From assembly GCA_017463865.1 (NCBI GenBank), contig JAFTOI010000017.1:1-64000 (forward strand): a stretch of DNA of 64,000 nucleotides, in the 5' to 3' direction. The first letter of the stretch is position 1. The number at the start of each line of letters is the position of its first letter. The notes below the pieces were generated by a model. The model saw nothing but the letters and a program-made list of their open reading frames with translations, had not been told where the DNA came from and made no database searches. The stretch comes from Clostridia bacterium. Lineage in GTDB: Bacteria; Bacillota; Clostridia; Oscillospirales; CAG-272. Both the position numbers and the translations under genes were made by a program. This document shows, piece after piece, positions 18,189-26,690 of the stretch.

Positions 18189-19637
18189 ATGCAACGTAAA
18201 CGAGACCTTATCCTTCCCCTCATCCTGCTCGCGCTGCTGCTGGCCGTGGGCGCCGGGGCGGGGAAGCTGTACATAGACGGAAGAGCCACCGAAGCCGCCC
18301 TGCGCGAGGAGATCGACGCAGCTGAATCGTCGGCGAAGGCCGAGCAGGACGCCGCGCAGACGGCGCTGACGCAACTGGAGCAGACCCTCGCCGCGGCCAT
18401 CGCCGAACGCGACGCAACTGCGGCCGAGCTTGCCGCGCTCGAAGAGAAGCTGGACGGGGCTAAGGACGACGCCCTCCTGCTTGAGGGTGAGCGCGAGGAT
18501 CTGGTCGAGCAGATCAGCATCCTGCGCGTCGGCCTGGCCCAGCGGGACGAGACCATCGCCGCCCTTGAGGCCGATATCGCGCAGTATAACCACGTCTATT
18601 CCATCGACGTCCGCGCCCAGGCAGACGCCATCAGCGAGATCATCACTGCCTTGGAGGAGGGCGCGCCCCTCCGCCGCATCGCCAAGACCGACGAGGAGGG
18701 CAACCCCGTCGAGCCGCCCGAGGGCCGCGAGGTGGTCGAGGAGGACGAGGATTACTACTACATCTACCCCCGGCTGGCGCTCTATTATGAGGACGTCTCC
18801 ACCGGCTACCGCCTCGCCTACGGCGAGGATGAGACCTTCTACTCGGCCAGCCTGATCAAAGCACCATATATGCTCTGGCTGCTTGAGACCATCTCGGCCG
18901 AAGAGGACGCTGCCATCGCCCGCGCGGAGGCAACTGCTGCCGAGACGACCGCCGCCGAGACGGCGGCAGGCGAGGCCACTGCTCCTGAGACAACCGCCGC
19001 CCCCGAGACGACCACCGGCGAAACGACCGCCGAAGAGACCGAACCCGAGCGCCCGGCGATGCTCTTCACCGACGAACGCTACGACCTTTCCCGTATCTTC
19101 ACCTACACCGAAGACAAGAAGCGCGAGGGCTCGGGCACCATCCAGTACGAGCCCGAGGGCACCGAGTATACCTACCGCGAGCTGTGCGAGCTGGCCATCC
19201 GCAAGAGCGACAACGTCGCCTTCTACGAGCTGCGCCAGGTCTTCGGCTACAGCGACTTCTACGCCTTCAACACCCGCCTCGGCGTGAACAGCACCCGCAA
19301 GAACTTCAACAATATCACCGCCGCCGACATGGCCATCTACCTGCGGGAGATGTACGACTTCATTGAGAACGACGAAAACTACGGCGCGGCCTTCAAGGAA
19401 TGGCTCTGCGGCTCGGCGCACAGCGTCATGATCCCCTACGCGGTCTACCCGGCCCAGACCGCGCACAAGTACGGCTGGGACGATGAGGCCTACCACGACG
19501 CGGCCATTGTCTACAACGAGCACCCGTACCTGCTGGTGGTGCTCACCGACCTCGACGAGGGCGGGACCGAGGTGGATACGTATATTCGCGATGTGGTGAA
19601 GAAGGTGAATATGCTGCATAAGCAGTTTTATCGGTAA
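18189..19637 (+). CDS. Secreted serine hydrolase, beta-lactamase/DD-peptidase fold
   Basis: A 482-residue exported or membrane-anchored protein. A hydrophobic N-terminal segment (residues 8-25) is followed by a long coiled coil (about 35-130) and a penicillin-recognising-type domain. The catalytic SLIK tetrad is at residues 221-224 and SDN at 340-342; HKYG at 426-429 stands in for KTG. Inside the catalytic domain, residues about 245-288 are a Thr/Ala/Glu repeat tract not normal for the fold. A cell-wall DD-peptidase role or a class A-like enzyme is possible, and substrate is unknown. The leader contains a GCGGGG/CCCCGC hairpin touching the RBS AAGGAG. Confidence 0.75.
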   Translation: MQRKRDLILPLILLALLLAVGAGAGKLYIDGRATEAALREEIDAAESSAKAEQDAAQTALTQLEQTLAAAIAERDATAAELAALEEKLDGAKDDALLLEGEREDLVEQISILRVGLAQRDETIAALEADIAQYNHVYSIDVRAQADAISEIITALEEGAPLRRIAKTDEEGNPVEPPEGREVVEEDEDYYYIYPRLALYYEDVSTGYRLAYGEDETFYSASLIKAPYMLWLLETISAEEDAAIARAEATAAETTAAETAAGEATAPETTAAPETTTGETTAEETEPERPAMLFTDERYDLSRIFTYTEDKKREGSGTIQYEPEGTEYTYRELCELAIRKSDNVAFYELRQVFGYSDFYAFNTRLGVNSTRKNFNNITAADMAIYLREMYDFIENDENYGAAFKEWLCGSAHSVMIPYAVYPAQTAHKYGWDDEAYHDAAIVYNEHPYLLVVLTDLDEGGTEVDTYIRDVVKKVNMLHKQFYR

Positions 19638-19664
19638 TGAAATTTTCACAACATGGAGACTGCT

Positions 19665-20183
19665 GTGCTGATCAAAACTGAACGACTGCGCATCCGCCGG
19701 GTCAGAGCAGAGGACTGGCAGAGCATCAAGGCAATTTGGGAATCGTTCAATTTGTCCATATATGCGCAATACGATATGCCGCACAATACCGATGCCGCCG
19801 ATGTCCGCGCGCGGATCGCACGATGGGCGAACGCAGGCAGCGGAATCGAGCATATGTTTTTTGCTGTCTGTCTTGGTGAAACCGTGATTGGATATATTGC
19901 GTTGAATCAAAGAGAAAACGGACATGAAATTGGGTATTGCTTCCATATTGATTATCATGGAAAAGGCTACGCAAAGGAAAGCCATGCGGCATTGTTTACC
20001 TACTTGTCCGGGCAGGGGATAACCCGGCTCACCGCCGGAACGGCGCTCTTGAATCTGCCTTCGGTGAACCTGCTGAAAAAGCTGGGGTTCAAACAGATCG
20101 GTACAGAAAAGGTATCGTTTTATCATGATGACAAAGGAAAGGAAATTGTGTTCGACGGCGGTATTTTTGAGTTGATCCTGTAG
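19665..20183 (+). CDS. GNAT family N-acetyltransferase, RimJ/RimL type
   Basis: A protein-type acetyltransferase of about 172 residues. TERLRIRRVRAEDW is the usual RimJ/RimL start, GHEIGYCFHIDYHGKGYAKE holds the acetyl-CoA loop, and NLPSVNLLKKLGF is the conserved C-terminal helix. The GTG at 19665 is preferred because GGAG lies six bases before it; an ATG at 19653 overlaps that site. Codon use is visibly more AT-rich than its neighbours (TTT, GAA, AAA frequent), suggesting recent acquisition. It ends just before a strong terminator. Confidence 0.82.
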   Translation: MLIKTERLRIRRVRAEDWQSIKAIWESFNLSIYAQYDMPHNTDAADVRARIARWANAGSGIEHMFFAVCLGETVIGYIALNQRENGHEIGYCFHIDYHGKGYAKESHAALFTYLSGQGITRLTAGTALLNLPSVNLLKKLGFKQIGTEKVSFYHDDKGKEIVFDGGIFELIL

Positions 20184-20203
20184 GAATGGTACGAACAAAA
20201 AAG

Positions 20204-20240
20204 AACCCCGATAGATTTCTTTTGGAAATCTATCGGGGTT
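20204..20240. terminator. Bidirectional intrinsic terminator
   Basis: A perfect 16-bp stem (AACCCCGATAGATTTC and its complement) closes a 5-base loop. It is flanked by A-rich sequence on the left and T-rich on the right. It sits between the converging acetyltransferase and phosphoglucomutase genes and can serve both. Confidence 0.9.
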
Positions 20241-20249
20241 TCGCTGTAT

Positions 20250-21977
20250 TTACTTAATCAATTTATCCACCGCAGCGCGATACGCATCGAGCTTCGCATT
20301 CGTCTCGCTTGCATCCTTGCCGCTCATCATATAGTAGAACTTCACCTTCGGCTCAGTGCCAGACGGACGCACGACGATGGTGTCGCCGCCCTCGAGCCCA
20401 TAGTAGAGCACGTTCGACGCCGGCAGACCGGTCGGCTCCACCTTGCCCTCGGGCAGGTGGGTGATGGTCTGCGCACGGTAGTCGCCGATCAGGACGACCT
20501 TGCGGCCGGCAAAATCCTTCGGCGGCTCGGCGCGGAGCGAATCGAGCAGCGCGGCCATGCGCGCGGGACCGTCGACGCCCTGCATGACGATCTCGCTGTT
20601 CTTCTCGGCATGGAAGCCGTAGCGGGCGTGCAGATCGGTCAGCGCGTCGTAGAGGGTCATCGAGCGGGCCTTGTAGTAGGCCGTCATCTCGCAGATGAGC
20701 ATCGAGGCCAGCACGGCGTCCTTGTCGCGGGCGTAGGTGCCCTTGAGGTAGCCGTAGCTCTCCTCAAAGCCAAAGAGGAAGCTGCCGCGGCCCTCCGCCT
20801 CGTGCTGTTTGATGACCTCGCCGATGAACTTGAAGCCGGTCAGCACGTTGTGCATGACCACGCCGTTCGCGGCGCAGATCTTCGATGCCAGCTCAGTCGT
20901 GACGATGCTCTTGACGGCGTAGGGCTCGGGGGGCATAGTGTTCGTCTCGCGGTAGGCGGTGATGATATAGTCCAGCAGCAGCGCGCCCATGCTGTTGCCG
21001 GTGATGGTCACGAAGCTGCCGTCTGGCGTGCGGCTGACGACGCCGACGCGGTCAGCGTCGGGGTCGGTGGCAATGACCAGATCGCTGTGCTCCCGCTCAG
21101 CGATGGCGATGCCGAGGGCGAAGACCTCCGCATACTCGGGATTGGGCTTCGGCACGGTCGGGAAATTGCCGTCGGGGGCAGTCTGCTCGGGGACAGGGAA
21201 GAGATGCTTCAGCCCCGCGCGGCGCAATGCCTCGGGGACGAGGCGGGTGCCCGCACCGTGGAGGGGGGTGTAAACGATCTTCAGGTCATCGGCGACCGCC
21301 TTGATCGCATCGGGATTGACCTGCTGCGCAAGCACTGCGGCAAGGTAGCGCTCGTCAAAATCAGTGCCGACGATCGTGACCAGCGGGTGTGTGGTCAGCT
21401 CAGCCGCCGGAATACGCTTAACGCCGGTGAAAATGTCAACGCTCGCAATAGCCTCGGCGACGACGGCCGCATACTCGGGGGCCAGTTGTGCGCCGTCCTC
21501 CCAGTAGGCCTTGTAGCCGTTGTATTCCTTCGGGTTGTGCGACGCGGTGATGTTGATGCCGGCCACACAGCCCAGCTCACGGACAGCGAAGGACAGCTCA
21601 GGCGTCGGGCGGATGTCGTCAAAGAGGTAGGTCTTGATGCCGTTGGCGGCCAGCACGCAGGCGGCCGTTTCGGCAAAGAGGCGGGAGTTGTTGCGGCTGT
21701 CGTAAGCGATGACGACGCCGTCGTCGGCACGGCGCTCGCGCAGGACAAGGGCGGCGAGTCCCTGGGTTGCATGGGCGACGGTGTAGACGTTCATGCAGCC
21801 GAGGCCGACCTTCATGGTGGCGCGCAGGCCGGCCGTGCCGAAGGTCATCGGCGCGGTGAAGCGCATGCGCAGTTCGTTGTCGTCGTCCGCGATGGCGGCG
21901 AGCTCGGCCTGCTCATCGGCGGTCAGAATGCCGGCGTCGAGCCAGCGGCGGTATTCGTCAAAGTAGTGGTTAGCCAT
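20250..21977 (-). CDS. pgm: Phosphoglucomutase/phosphomannomutase
   Basis: Alpha-D-phosphohexomutase of 575 residues interconverting glucose-1- and glucose-6-phosphate. The phosphoserine loop TASHNP is at residues 144-149 with Ser146 as the phosphate carrier. The magnesium loop TDPDADRVG, sugar-binding GFEESYGYL and phosphate-binding RPSGTEPK follow in order. The long form matches the Firmicutes PgcA type. The start MANHYFDEY is chosen because the longer reading overlaps the upstream TSCPD gene. Last gene of the minus-strand group before the bidirectional terminator. Confidence 0.94.
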   Translation of the reverse strand: MANHYFDEYRRWLDAGILTADEQAELAAIADDDNELRMRFTAPMTFGTAGLRATMKVGLGCMNVYTVAHATQGLAALVLRERRADDGVVIAYDSRNNSRLFAETAACVLAANGIKTYLFDDIRPTPELSFAVRELGCVAGINITASHNPKEYNGYKAYWEDGAQLAPEYAAVVAEAIASVDIFTGVKRIPAAELTTHPLVTIVGTDFDERYLAAVLAQQVNPDAIKAVADDLKIVYTPLHGAGTRLVPEALRRAGLKHLFPVPEQTAPDGNFPTVPKPNPEYAEVFALGIAIAEREHSDLVIATDPDADRVGVVSRTPDGSFVTITGNSMGALLLDYIITAYRETNTMPPEPYAVKSIVTTELASKICAANGVVMHNVLTGFKFIGEVIKQHEAEGRGSFLFGFEESYGYLKGTYARDKDAVLASMLICEMTAYYKARSMTLYDALTDLHARYGFHAEKNSEIVMQGVDGPARMAALLDSLRAEPPKDFAGRKVVLIGDYRAQTITHLPEGKVEPTGLPASNVLYYGLEGGDTIVVRPSGTEPKVKFYYMMSGKDASETNAKLDAYRAAVDKLIK

Positions 21978-22012
21978 GATGTTGTACGCCCGGATGGGCT
22001 TCCTTTCTTCGA

Positions 22013-22267
22013 TTAGTTGGCCTTCTGCATCGACTGCAGGGCGCGGGCAAGCTGATCGGGACATGAGGTGGGCTTGAAGCCGCAGCGGATGCCTGAGAGA
22101 CGCTTGATGGCCTCCTCGACCGCCATGCCCTCGACGAGGCGTGCGACGCCCTGGGTGTTGCCCGAGCAGCCGCCGACGAATTCGACGTGCTTGACCACGC
22201 CGTCTTCAACCTCAATCTCGATCATGCGCGAGCAGACGCCGGAGGTGGTGTAGTTCAGTTTTTCCAT
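22013..22267 (-). CDS. TSCPD domain-containing protein (TIGR03905-like)
   Basis: A small 84-residue protein carrying the C-terminal signature TSCPDQLARAL that names the family. It has further cysteines in GVCSRM and GGCSGN. TSCPD domains occur at the end of B12-dependent ribonucleotide reductases and as free-standing proteins of unknown role. The cysteine pattern suggests metal binding or thiol chemistry. RBS AAGGAG lies upstream. Confidence 0.85.
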   Translation of the reverse strand: MEKLNYTTSGVCSRMIEIEVEDGVVKHVEFVGGCSGNTQGVARLVEGMAVEEAIKRLSGIRCGFKPTSCPDQLARALQSMQKAN

Positions 22268-22287
22268 GATGATGTACTCCTTATAGT

Positions 22288-23235
22288 TTATTCTTGAATA
22301 TGTGCATATATACCGATCGGTTCATATTGGGGAACATCCAGCGCCAGATGGAGCAGGAACGGGGTCAGCTGGCCGGCGTTGGTCATGGCGAGGACGGTGT
22401 GGTAGGCGAAGCTGTCCTCGGCATAGGCCAGCGGGATTGAGTCCACCCTGCGCACCGTCAGCCCGCAGAGGGCGGCGGCGTCGAGGACAGCCCCCAGCGC
22501 GTGGCCGGTACTGCGGGTGATGCTCAGCTCGAAGAGGTAGGCCAGTGCATCGTCGGGCAGCGGGAAGGTAAAGCTTTTTTTGAGCAGCGCGAAACGCGAT
22601 TCGACGCCGTTCGCCTGTGCAATATCGCAGGTGCAGACGATCTTCAGCTCGTACCGGTCGATCAGCCGGTAGAAGCCCAGCAGCTTGCCGTCCTGCGCGT
22701 GCTCGATGGGCAGGATGCAGGCCTCGCAGCTGCCATTCGATACCGCCTCGCAGGCGGCGCCGTAGCTGTCATGATACTGCGAGCGGACCCGATGGCGCAT
22801 CGTGCCCGAGAAGGCGCGGTAGGCGCGGTCGGTGAAGGCATTCTGCAGATAGGCGATGATGCCCCGCGCGTCGGCCGCAACCGGCTCGTCGTCGGCGAAG
22901 AAGGCCGCCGGCGTCAATACGCCGCCAACCTCGGCACAGACCATGCGGCAGAGCTCGATCCGCTCGACCAGCGACAGCCCGGTGAAGGCGGCTTCCACAA
23001 AATGCGCGTTCTCGCCGAGACAATCGGGGCGGTAGCGCTGATCGGGGGCAGCGCCCCCCAGCCGCTCGAGCAGAATCTCGAGCGGGAGCCGCTCGGCGGC
23101 GAGGCTGAGCGCCAGCTCACGCAGATGCGCCCGGCGTGCCTCCAGCGCGCCGGCCGTGTCGGTGTCGAGGCGGCCGAGATTGCGCCCCATCACCGCGTCT
23201 GCGGGGAAGGGGAGCGCGGAAGGGTAGCGGCTCAC
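22288..23235 (-). CDS. Divergent prephenate dehydratase-like protein with ACT-like C-terminus
   Basis: A protein of 315 residues with no certain function. Residues 1-105 are helical. Residues 155-222 resemble the second lobe of prephenate dehydratase: ILPIEHAQDG (174-183) corresponds to the PIENS-G motif, and GVESRFALL (210-218) to the catalytic TRF motif with Ser instead of Thr. Residues 235-312 have an ACT-like pattern (GHALGAVLDAAALCGLTVRRVDS, then IGIY). It starts within the last four bases of htpG. It could be a relic or repurposed P-protein, or a ligand sensor. The similarity is read by eye only. Confidence 0.5.
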   Translation of the reverse strand: MSRYPSALPFPADAVMGRNLGRLDTDTAGALEARRAHLRELALSLAAERLPLEILLERLGGAAPDQRYRPDCLGENAHFVEAAFTGLSLVERIELCRMVCAEVGGVLTPAAFFADDEPVAADARGIIAYLQNAFTDRAYRAFSGTMRHRVRSQYHDSYGAACEAVSNGSCEACILPIEHAQDGKLLGFYRLIDRYELKIVCTCDIAQANGVESRFALLKKSFTFPLPDDALAYLFELSITRSTGHALGAVLDAAALCGLTVRRVDSIPLAYAEDSFAYHTVLAMTNAGQLTPFLLHLALDVPQYEPIGIYAHIQE

Positions 23236-25115
23236 AGCTGCTCGAGCAGATCGAAGCTGTCGTCAAGGAAGCTCTGCAGCTCATCTGCGCGCAGCTGGCG
23301 CTGGGCCAGCAGAGCCAGCATGTAGATCTGCTTCGCCATCTTACGCGCCGAGTCGGCCTTCGCCTCATCGGCGGCCATGCCCGACAGGCGGGCGGTCAGG
23401 GGAGCCGCGGCGTTGACGACCAGCGTCATCTCCTGCGGGAAGCTGCCCGCATCGGTGCCGGAGGACATGGCGTAGAGCTTCATCATCTCCTCCATGCGGC
23501 GGGACTCCTCCGAGATGTTGAGCATCGCCGGCAGGCGGGTGTCCTTGAGGTTCTCGAATTTGACGGTCAGCTTCTCGTTGCCGCTGACCTCGCGGAAGAG
23601 CGCCTCGAGCACGGGATCGGCTGTCGCCTCACCCTCGCCGCGCAGTGCTTCGGCCACGTCAGCGTCGATGCGGACGAACTTGACGCCGCTCATATTCTGC
23701 TCGATGGTGTGGATGAACTGCACGTCGATCATGCGGTCGAAGAGCGCCACCTTGATGCCCTGTGCTGCGAAGAGCGAGATGTACTGCGCCTGCGTGGTCT
23801 TGTCGGCGGCGTAGTAGATGGTGTTCTCGTGCTTCTCTTTGGCGTCGGCGAGGTAGTCGTCGATGGTGGTGTAGGTATCGTCGGTGAGATGCAGCAGGAG
23901 GGCCGACTTGACGCGGTCGTAGAACTTGCGGTCGCGCATGCAGGCGTATTCGATGAAGGTGCGGATGTCGTCCCAGAGCTGCTCATACTTCTCGCGCTCG
24001 GTGTTGTAGAGGGAGTTGAGCTTGTCAGCCACCTTCTTGACGATGTGCGCCGAGACCTTCGAGACATAGCTGTTGGTCTGCAGGTAGCTGCGCGAGACAT
24101 TCAGGGGCAGCTCGGGGCAGTCGAGGACGCCTTTGAGCATCAGCAGATACTCGGGGATGACCTCCTTGATGTTGTCGGCCACGAAGACCTGGTTGTAGTA
24201 GAGCTTGACCTCGCCCTCCAGCGAGTCATACTCGTGGTTGATGCGGGGGAAGTAGAGGATGCCCTTGAAGTTGAGCGGGTAGTCGGCGTTGATGTGGATG
24301 TAGAAGAGCGGGTCGCGGAAGTCACCGAAGACCTTATGGTAGAAGTCGTTGTACTCCTCGGGCGTGCACTCGGACGGTGCCTTCTGCCAGAGCGGGTGGG
24401 TGTCGTTGACCGGCGCGGGGGCCTCGGGCTCGGCGCCCTCCTCGGCGGGCTTGGCGGCCTTCTCGGTCTCTTCGTCGACGTCGACAAAGTAGATCTCGAT
24501 GGGCATGAAAGCGCAGTACTTGTTCAGCATCGAGCGGATCTTGCCGGCGTCGAGATATTCGTCCTCGCCCTCGGCAATGTGCAGCGTGACGGTAGTGCCG
24601 CGCGCCTCCTCGTCGGAGGGGAAGATCTCATATTCGCCCGCCTCATCGCAGAGCCAGCGGACAGCAGGCGCGCCGGTGTAGGAGCGGGTAACGATCTCGA
24701 CCTCGGCACTGACCATGAAGGCCGAGTAGAAGCCAAGACCGAAGTGGCCGATGATACCGTTCTTCGAGGCGTCGCCCTCACCCTCGTACTTCTGGATGAA
24801 GTCGAGCGCGCCCGAGAGGGCGATCTGGCAGATGTAGCGCTGCAGCTCGTCCTCGGTCATGCCGATACCGTTGTCGGTGACAGCCAGCGTGCGGGCGTTT
24901 TTGTCGAGGGTGACGGTGATGCGGAAATCATCGCCGATGTCGCTTGCCTCGCCCAGCGCTTCGAGACGCTTCAGCTTGGTGATGGCGTCGGTCGCGTTGG
25001 AGACGATTTCGCGCAGGAAAATGTCCTTCTCAGAATAGAGCCATTTTTTGATGATGGGGAAGATATGCTCGGTGTCGACCGAGATACCGCCCTTTTTGTT
25101 GTTGATTTCGTCCAT
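23232..25115 (-). CDS. htpG: Molecular chaperone HtpG (Hsp90)
   Basis: Hsp90-family ATP-dependent chaperone, 627 residues. The N-terminal GHKL ATPase has LREIVSNATDAITKL, VTDNGIGMTEDEL, and IGHFGLGFYSAFMV, all nucleotide-binding segments. The middle domain and a C-terminal dimerisation domain follow. A Glu/Pro/Ala-rich charged linker (around residues 215-240) separates the ATPase from the middle domain. Its stop overlaps the next gene by four bases. It is probably transcribed with the AI-2E-type gene just upstream. Confidence 0.96.
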   Translation of the reverse strand: MDEINNKKGGISVDTEHIFPIIKKWLYSEKDIFLREIVSNATDAITKLKRLEALGEASDIGDDFRITVTLDKNARTLAVTDNGIGMTEDELQRYICQIALSGALDFIQKYEGEGDASKNGIIGHFGLGFYSAFMVSAEVEIVTRSYTGAPAVRWLCDEAGEYEIFPSDEEARGTTVTLHIAEGEDEYLDAGKIRSMLNKYCAFMPIEIYFVDVDEETEKAAKPAEEGAEPEAPAPVNDTHPLWQKAPSECTPEEYNDFYHKVFGDFRDPLFYIHINADYPLNFKGILYFPRINHEYDSLEGEVKLYYNQVFVADNIKEVIPEYLLMLKGVLDCPELPLNVSRSYLQTNSYVSKVSAHIVKKVADKLNSLYNTEREKYEQLWDDIRTFIEYACMRDRKFYDRVKSALLLHLTDDTYTTIDDYLADAKEKHENTIYYAADKTTQAQYISLFAAQGIKVALFDRMIDVQFIHTIEQNMSGVKFVRIDADVAEALRGEGEATADPVLEALFREVSGNEKLTVKFENLKDTRLPAMLNISEESRRMEEMMKLYAMSSGTDAGSFPQEMTLVVNAAAPLTARLSGMAADEAKADSARKMAKQIYMLALLAQRQLRADELQSFLDDSFDLLEQL

Positions 25116-25136
25116 GACGAACCTCCGGATATGCAG

Positions 25137-26462
25137 TTATTTTTTCTCTCGGCGGCCCGCGCTGCGGCGGTCGGCGAGATATTTGACAGGTTTCTTCATC
25201 CACACCCAAACTTGTCCGAGCAGACGGTGCAGGGCACTGTCCTCGTTGTCGGGGATGGCGTCGGGATTGGTGTAGTAGGCCTCGGTTTCGGTGGGCAGCT
25301 CGCGCGCGCCCAGCCGGCCCTCGATGTACTTCTTGAGCAGCGAGCAGATGACGGCAAACAGCGGAACGCCGAAGAACATGCCGGCTACCCCGAAGTATCC
25401 GCCCATGATGGTGATCGACACGACGACACCGAGTGAGCTGAGTCCGGTGCTGTCGCCGAGGATCTTCGGGCCGATGACATTGCCGTCCAGCTGCTGAATG
25501 ATGAGAATGAGCAGTGCCAGCCAGAGTGTTTTGGACGGCTCTGCGATAAAGACGATGAAAATACTCGGGATCGCGCCGATGAAGGGGCCGAAGAAGGGAA
25601 TGACATTGGTGACACCCACGATGACGGCGAGCAGGGGATAATAGGGCATCTTGAAGATGGCAAACACAAAAAAGGAAAGAATGCCGATGATGAGCGAGTC
25701 GAGCAGCTTGCCCACGATGAAGCCGCCGAAGGTGTGGTCGGTGTAGGTGGCCAGCTCCCACAGGCTCTGCACCCGTTCCTTTGGCAGGAAGGCCGACAGG
25801 ATCTTCTTGACGCGCGCGGACATTTTTTCCTTGGCGGCCAGCAGGTAGATCGAAATGATGATCGCCAGAAGGATGTCGAGCGCGGTGTTGACAAAGCCGA
25901 CGCCGTACGAGAGGACATTGTTGGTCAGGCTGGTGAGAAAATCACCCGACTCGGTGAGCAGCTCCTTGATCTTTGCCGAGATGGCGTTCGGGTCGATGAA
26001 ATCGTTGATCGACTGGTATTCGTCGCCGAAGAGCGGGAATTCACGGATAAAATTGTCGGCAAAGGCGACGGCCGAGTTGATGTAAGACGAGAACCGTGCA
26101 ACGAGGTCGTTGTAGCTGCCCACGATCTGGGGGACGACGAGCAGCAGAAAGAGCACGATCACCAGCAGAACGATCAGATAGGTGGAGGTAAGCGCAAGCC
26201 CGCGGCGCAGGCGACGGCGGCGCTTTTTGCGCTCCACGAAGGCGAAGGCCTTGCTTTCGAGCAGGCGGAAGAGCGGGTTGCAGAGATAGGCGATGATGAC
26301 CCCAACAAAAATGGGATTGAGCACATCAATCACATGGTGGATCCCGGCGCTGACCCGGTCAAAATTAAGGCCGACAACAAGGATCACCACCGCGATGGCG
26401 ATGACGATGCAGGCATAGGCGGCAATGGTGGTATACTTGCGGTTCCAGTCGATTTTGAACAT
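25137..26462 (-). CDS. AI-2E family transporter (YtvI/PerM-like)
   Basis: A polytopic membrane protein of 441 residues with about eight hydrophobic segments. IGPKILGDSTGLSSLGVVVSI is the hallmark of the AI-2E exporter/PerM family. The basic C-terminal tail is cytosolic. Family members include AI-2 exporters, Na+/H+ antiporters and sporulation protein YtvI, so the transported species is uncertain. RBS CGGAGG lies before the ATG, with a promoter upstream. Confidence 0.85.
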   Translation of the reverse strand: MFKIDWNRKYTTIAAYACIVIAIAVVILVVGLNFDRVSAGIHHVIDVLNPIFVGVIIAYLCNPLFRLLESKAFAFVERKKRRRRLRRGLALTSTYLIVLLVIVLFLLLVVPQIVGSYNDLVARFSSYINSAVAFADNFIREFPLFGDEYQSINDFIDPNAISAKIKELLTESGDFLTSLTNNVLSYGVGFVNTALDILLAIIISIYLLAAKEKMSARVKKILSAFLPKERVQSLWELATYTDHTFGGFIVGKLLDSLIIGILSFFVFAIFKMPYYPLLAVIVGVTNVIPFFGPFIGAIPSIFIVFIAEPSKTLWLALLILIIQQLDGNVIGPKILGDSTGLSSLGVVVSITIMGGYFGVAGMFFGVPLFAVICSLLKKYIEGRLGARELPTETEAYYTNPDAIPDNEDSALHRLLGQVWVWMKKPVKYLADRRSAGRREKK

Positions 26463-26495
26463 CCTCGCACCTCCGGGAAAGATCTATCTAATATA

Positions 26496-26523
26496 TTATA
26501 CCTTTTTTACGCCGAACAGTCAA
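26496..26523 (-). promoter_or_regulatory. Promoter for the AI-2E transporter-htpG operon
   Basis: Read on the minus strand, TTGACT (-35) and TATAAT (-10) are about 16 bases apart, 34 bases before the transporter start. It is the only clear promoter for the five minus-strand genes down to pgm. Confidence 0.75.
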
Positions 26524-26603
26524 GGGCAGCGGAGAAATTGGCATTGATTTTTCAGTTGCTTCATTAAATTGTCATAAAATTGCGAAAAATTTGTCTGAGG
26601 ACA

Positions 26604-26632
26604 TTGCAAAATTTCCCGTTTTATGATATAGT
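26604..26632 (+). promoter_or_regulatory. Promoter for nadC-nadB
   Basis: TTGCAA and TATAGT are spaced 17 bases apart, 55 bases upstream of nadC. The intervening leader is short and contains a hairpin described separately. Confidence 0.75.
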
Positions 26633-26650
26633 AAAGGGTAACAGAAAAAA

Positions 26651-26690
26651 AGGAGCGGCCGCTGTCTGCGCGCGGCCAACATGTGTTATG
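26651..26690 (+). promoter_or_regulatory. Structured leader separating the nadC ribosome binding site from its start
   Basis: AGGAG at 26651-26655 lies far (33 bases) from the nadC ATG at 26688. GGCCGC (26657-26662) and GCGGCC (26672-26677) can pair and shorten that distance to about 11 bases. An ATG at 26681 opens a 7-codon reading frame (MCYAVFL) ending inside nadC. Structure-dependent initiation is inferred. Confidence 0.4.
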
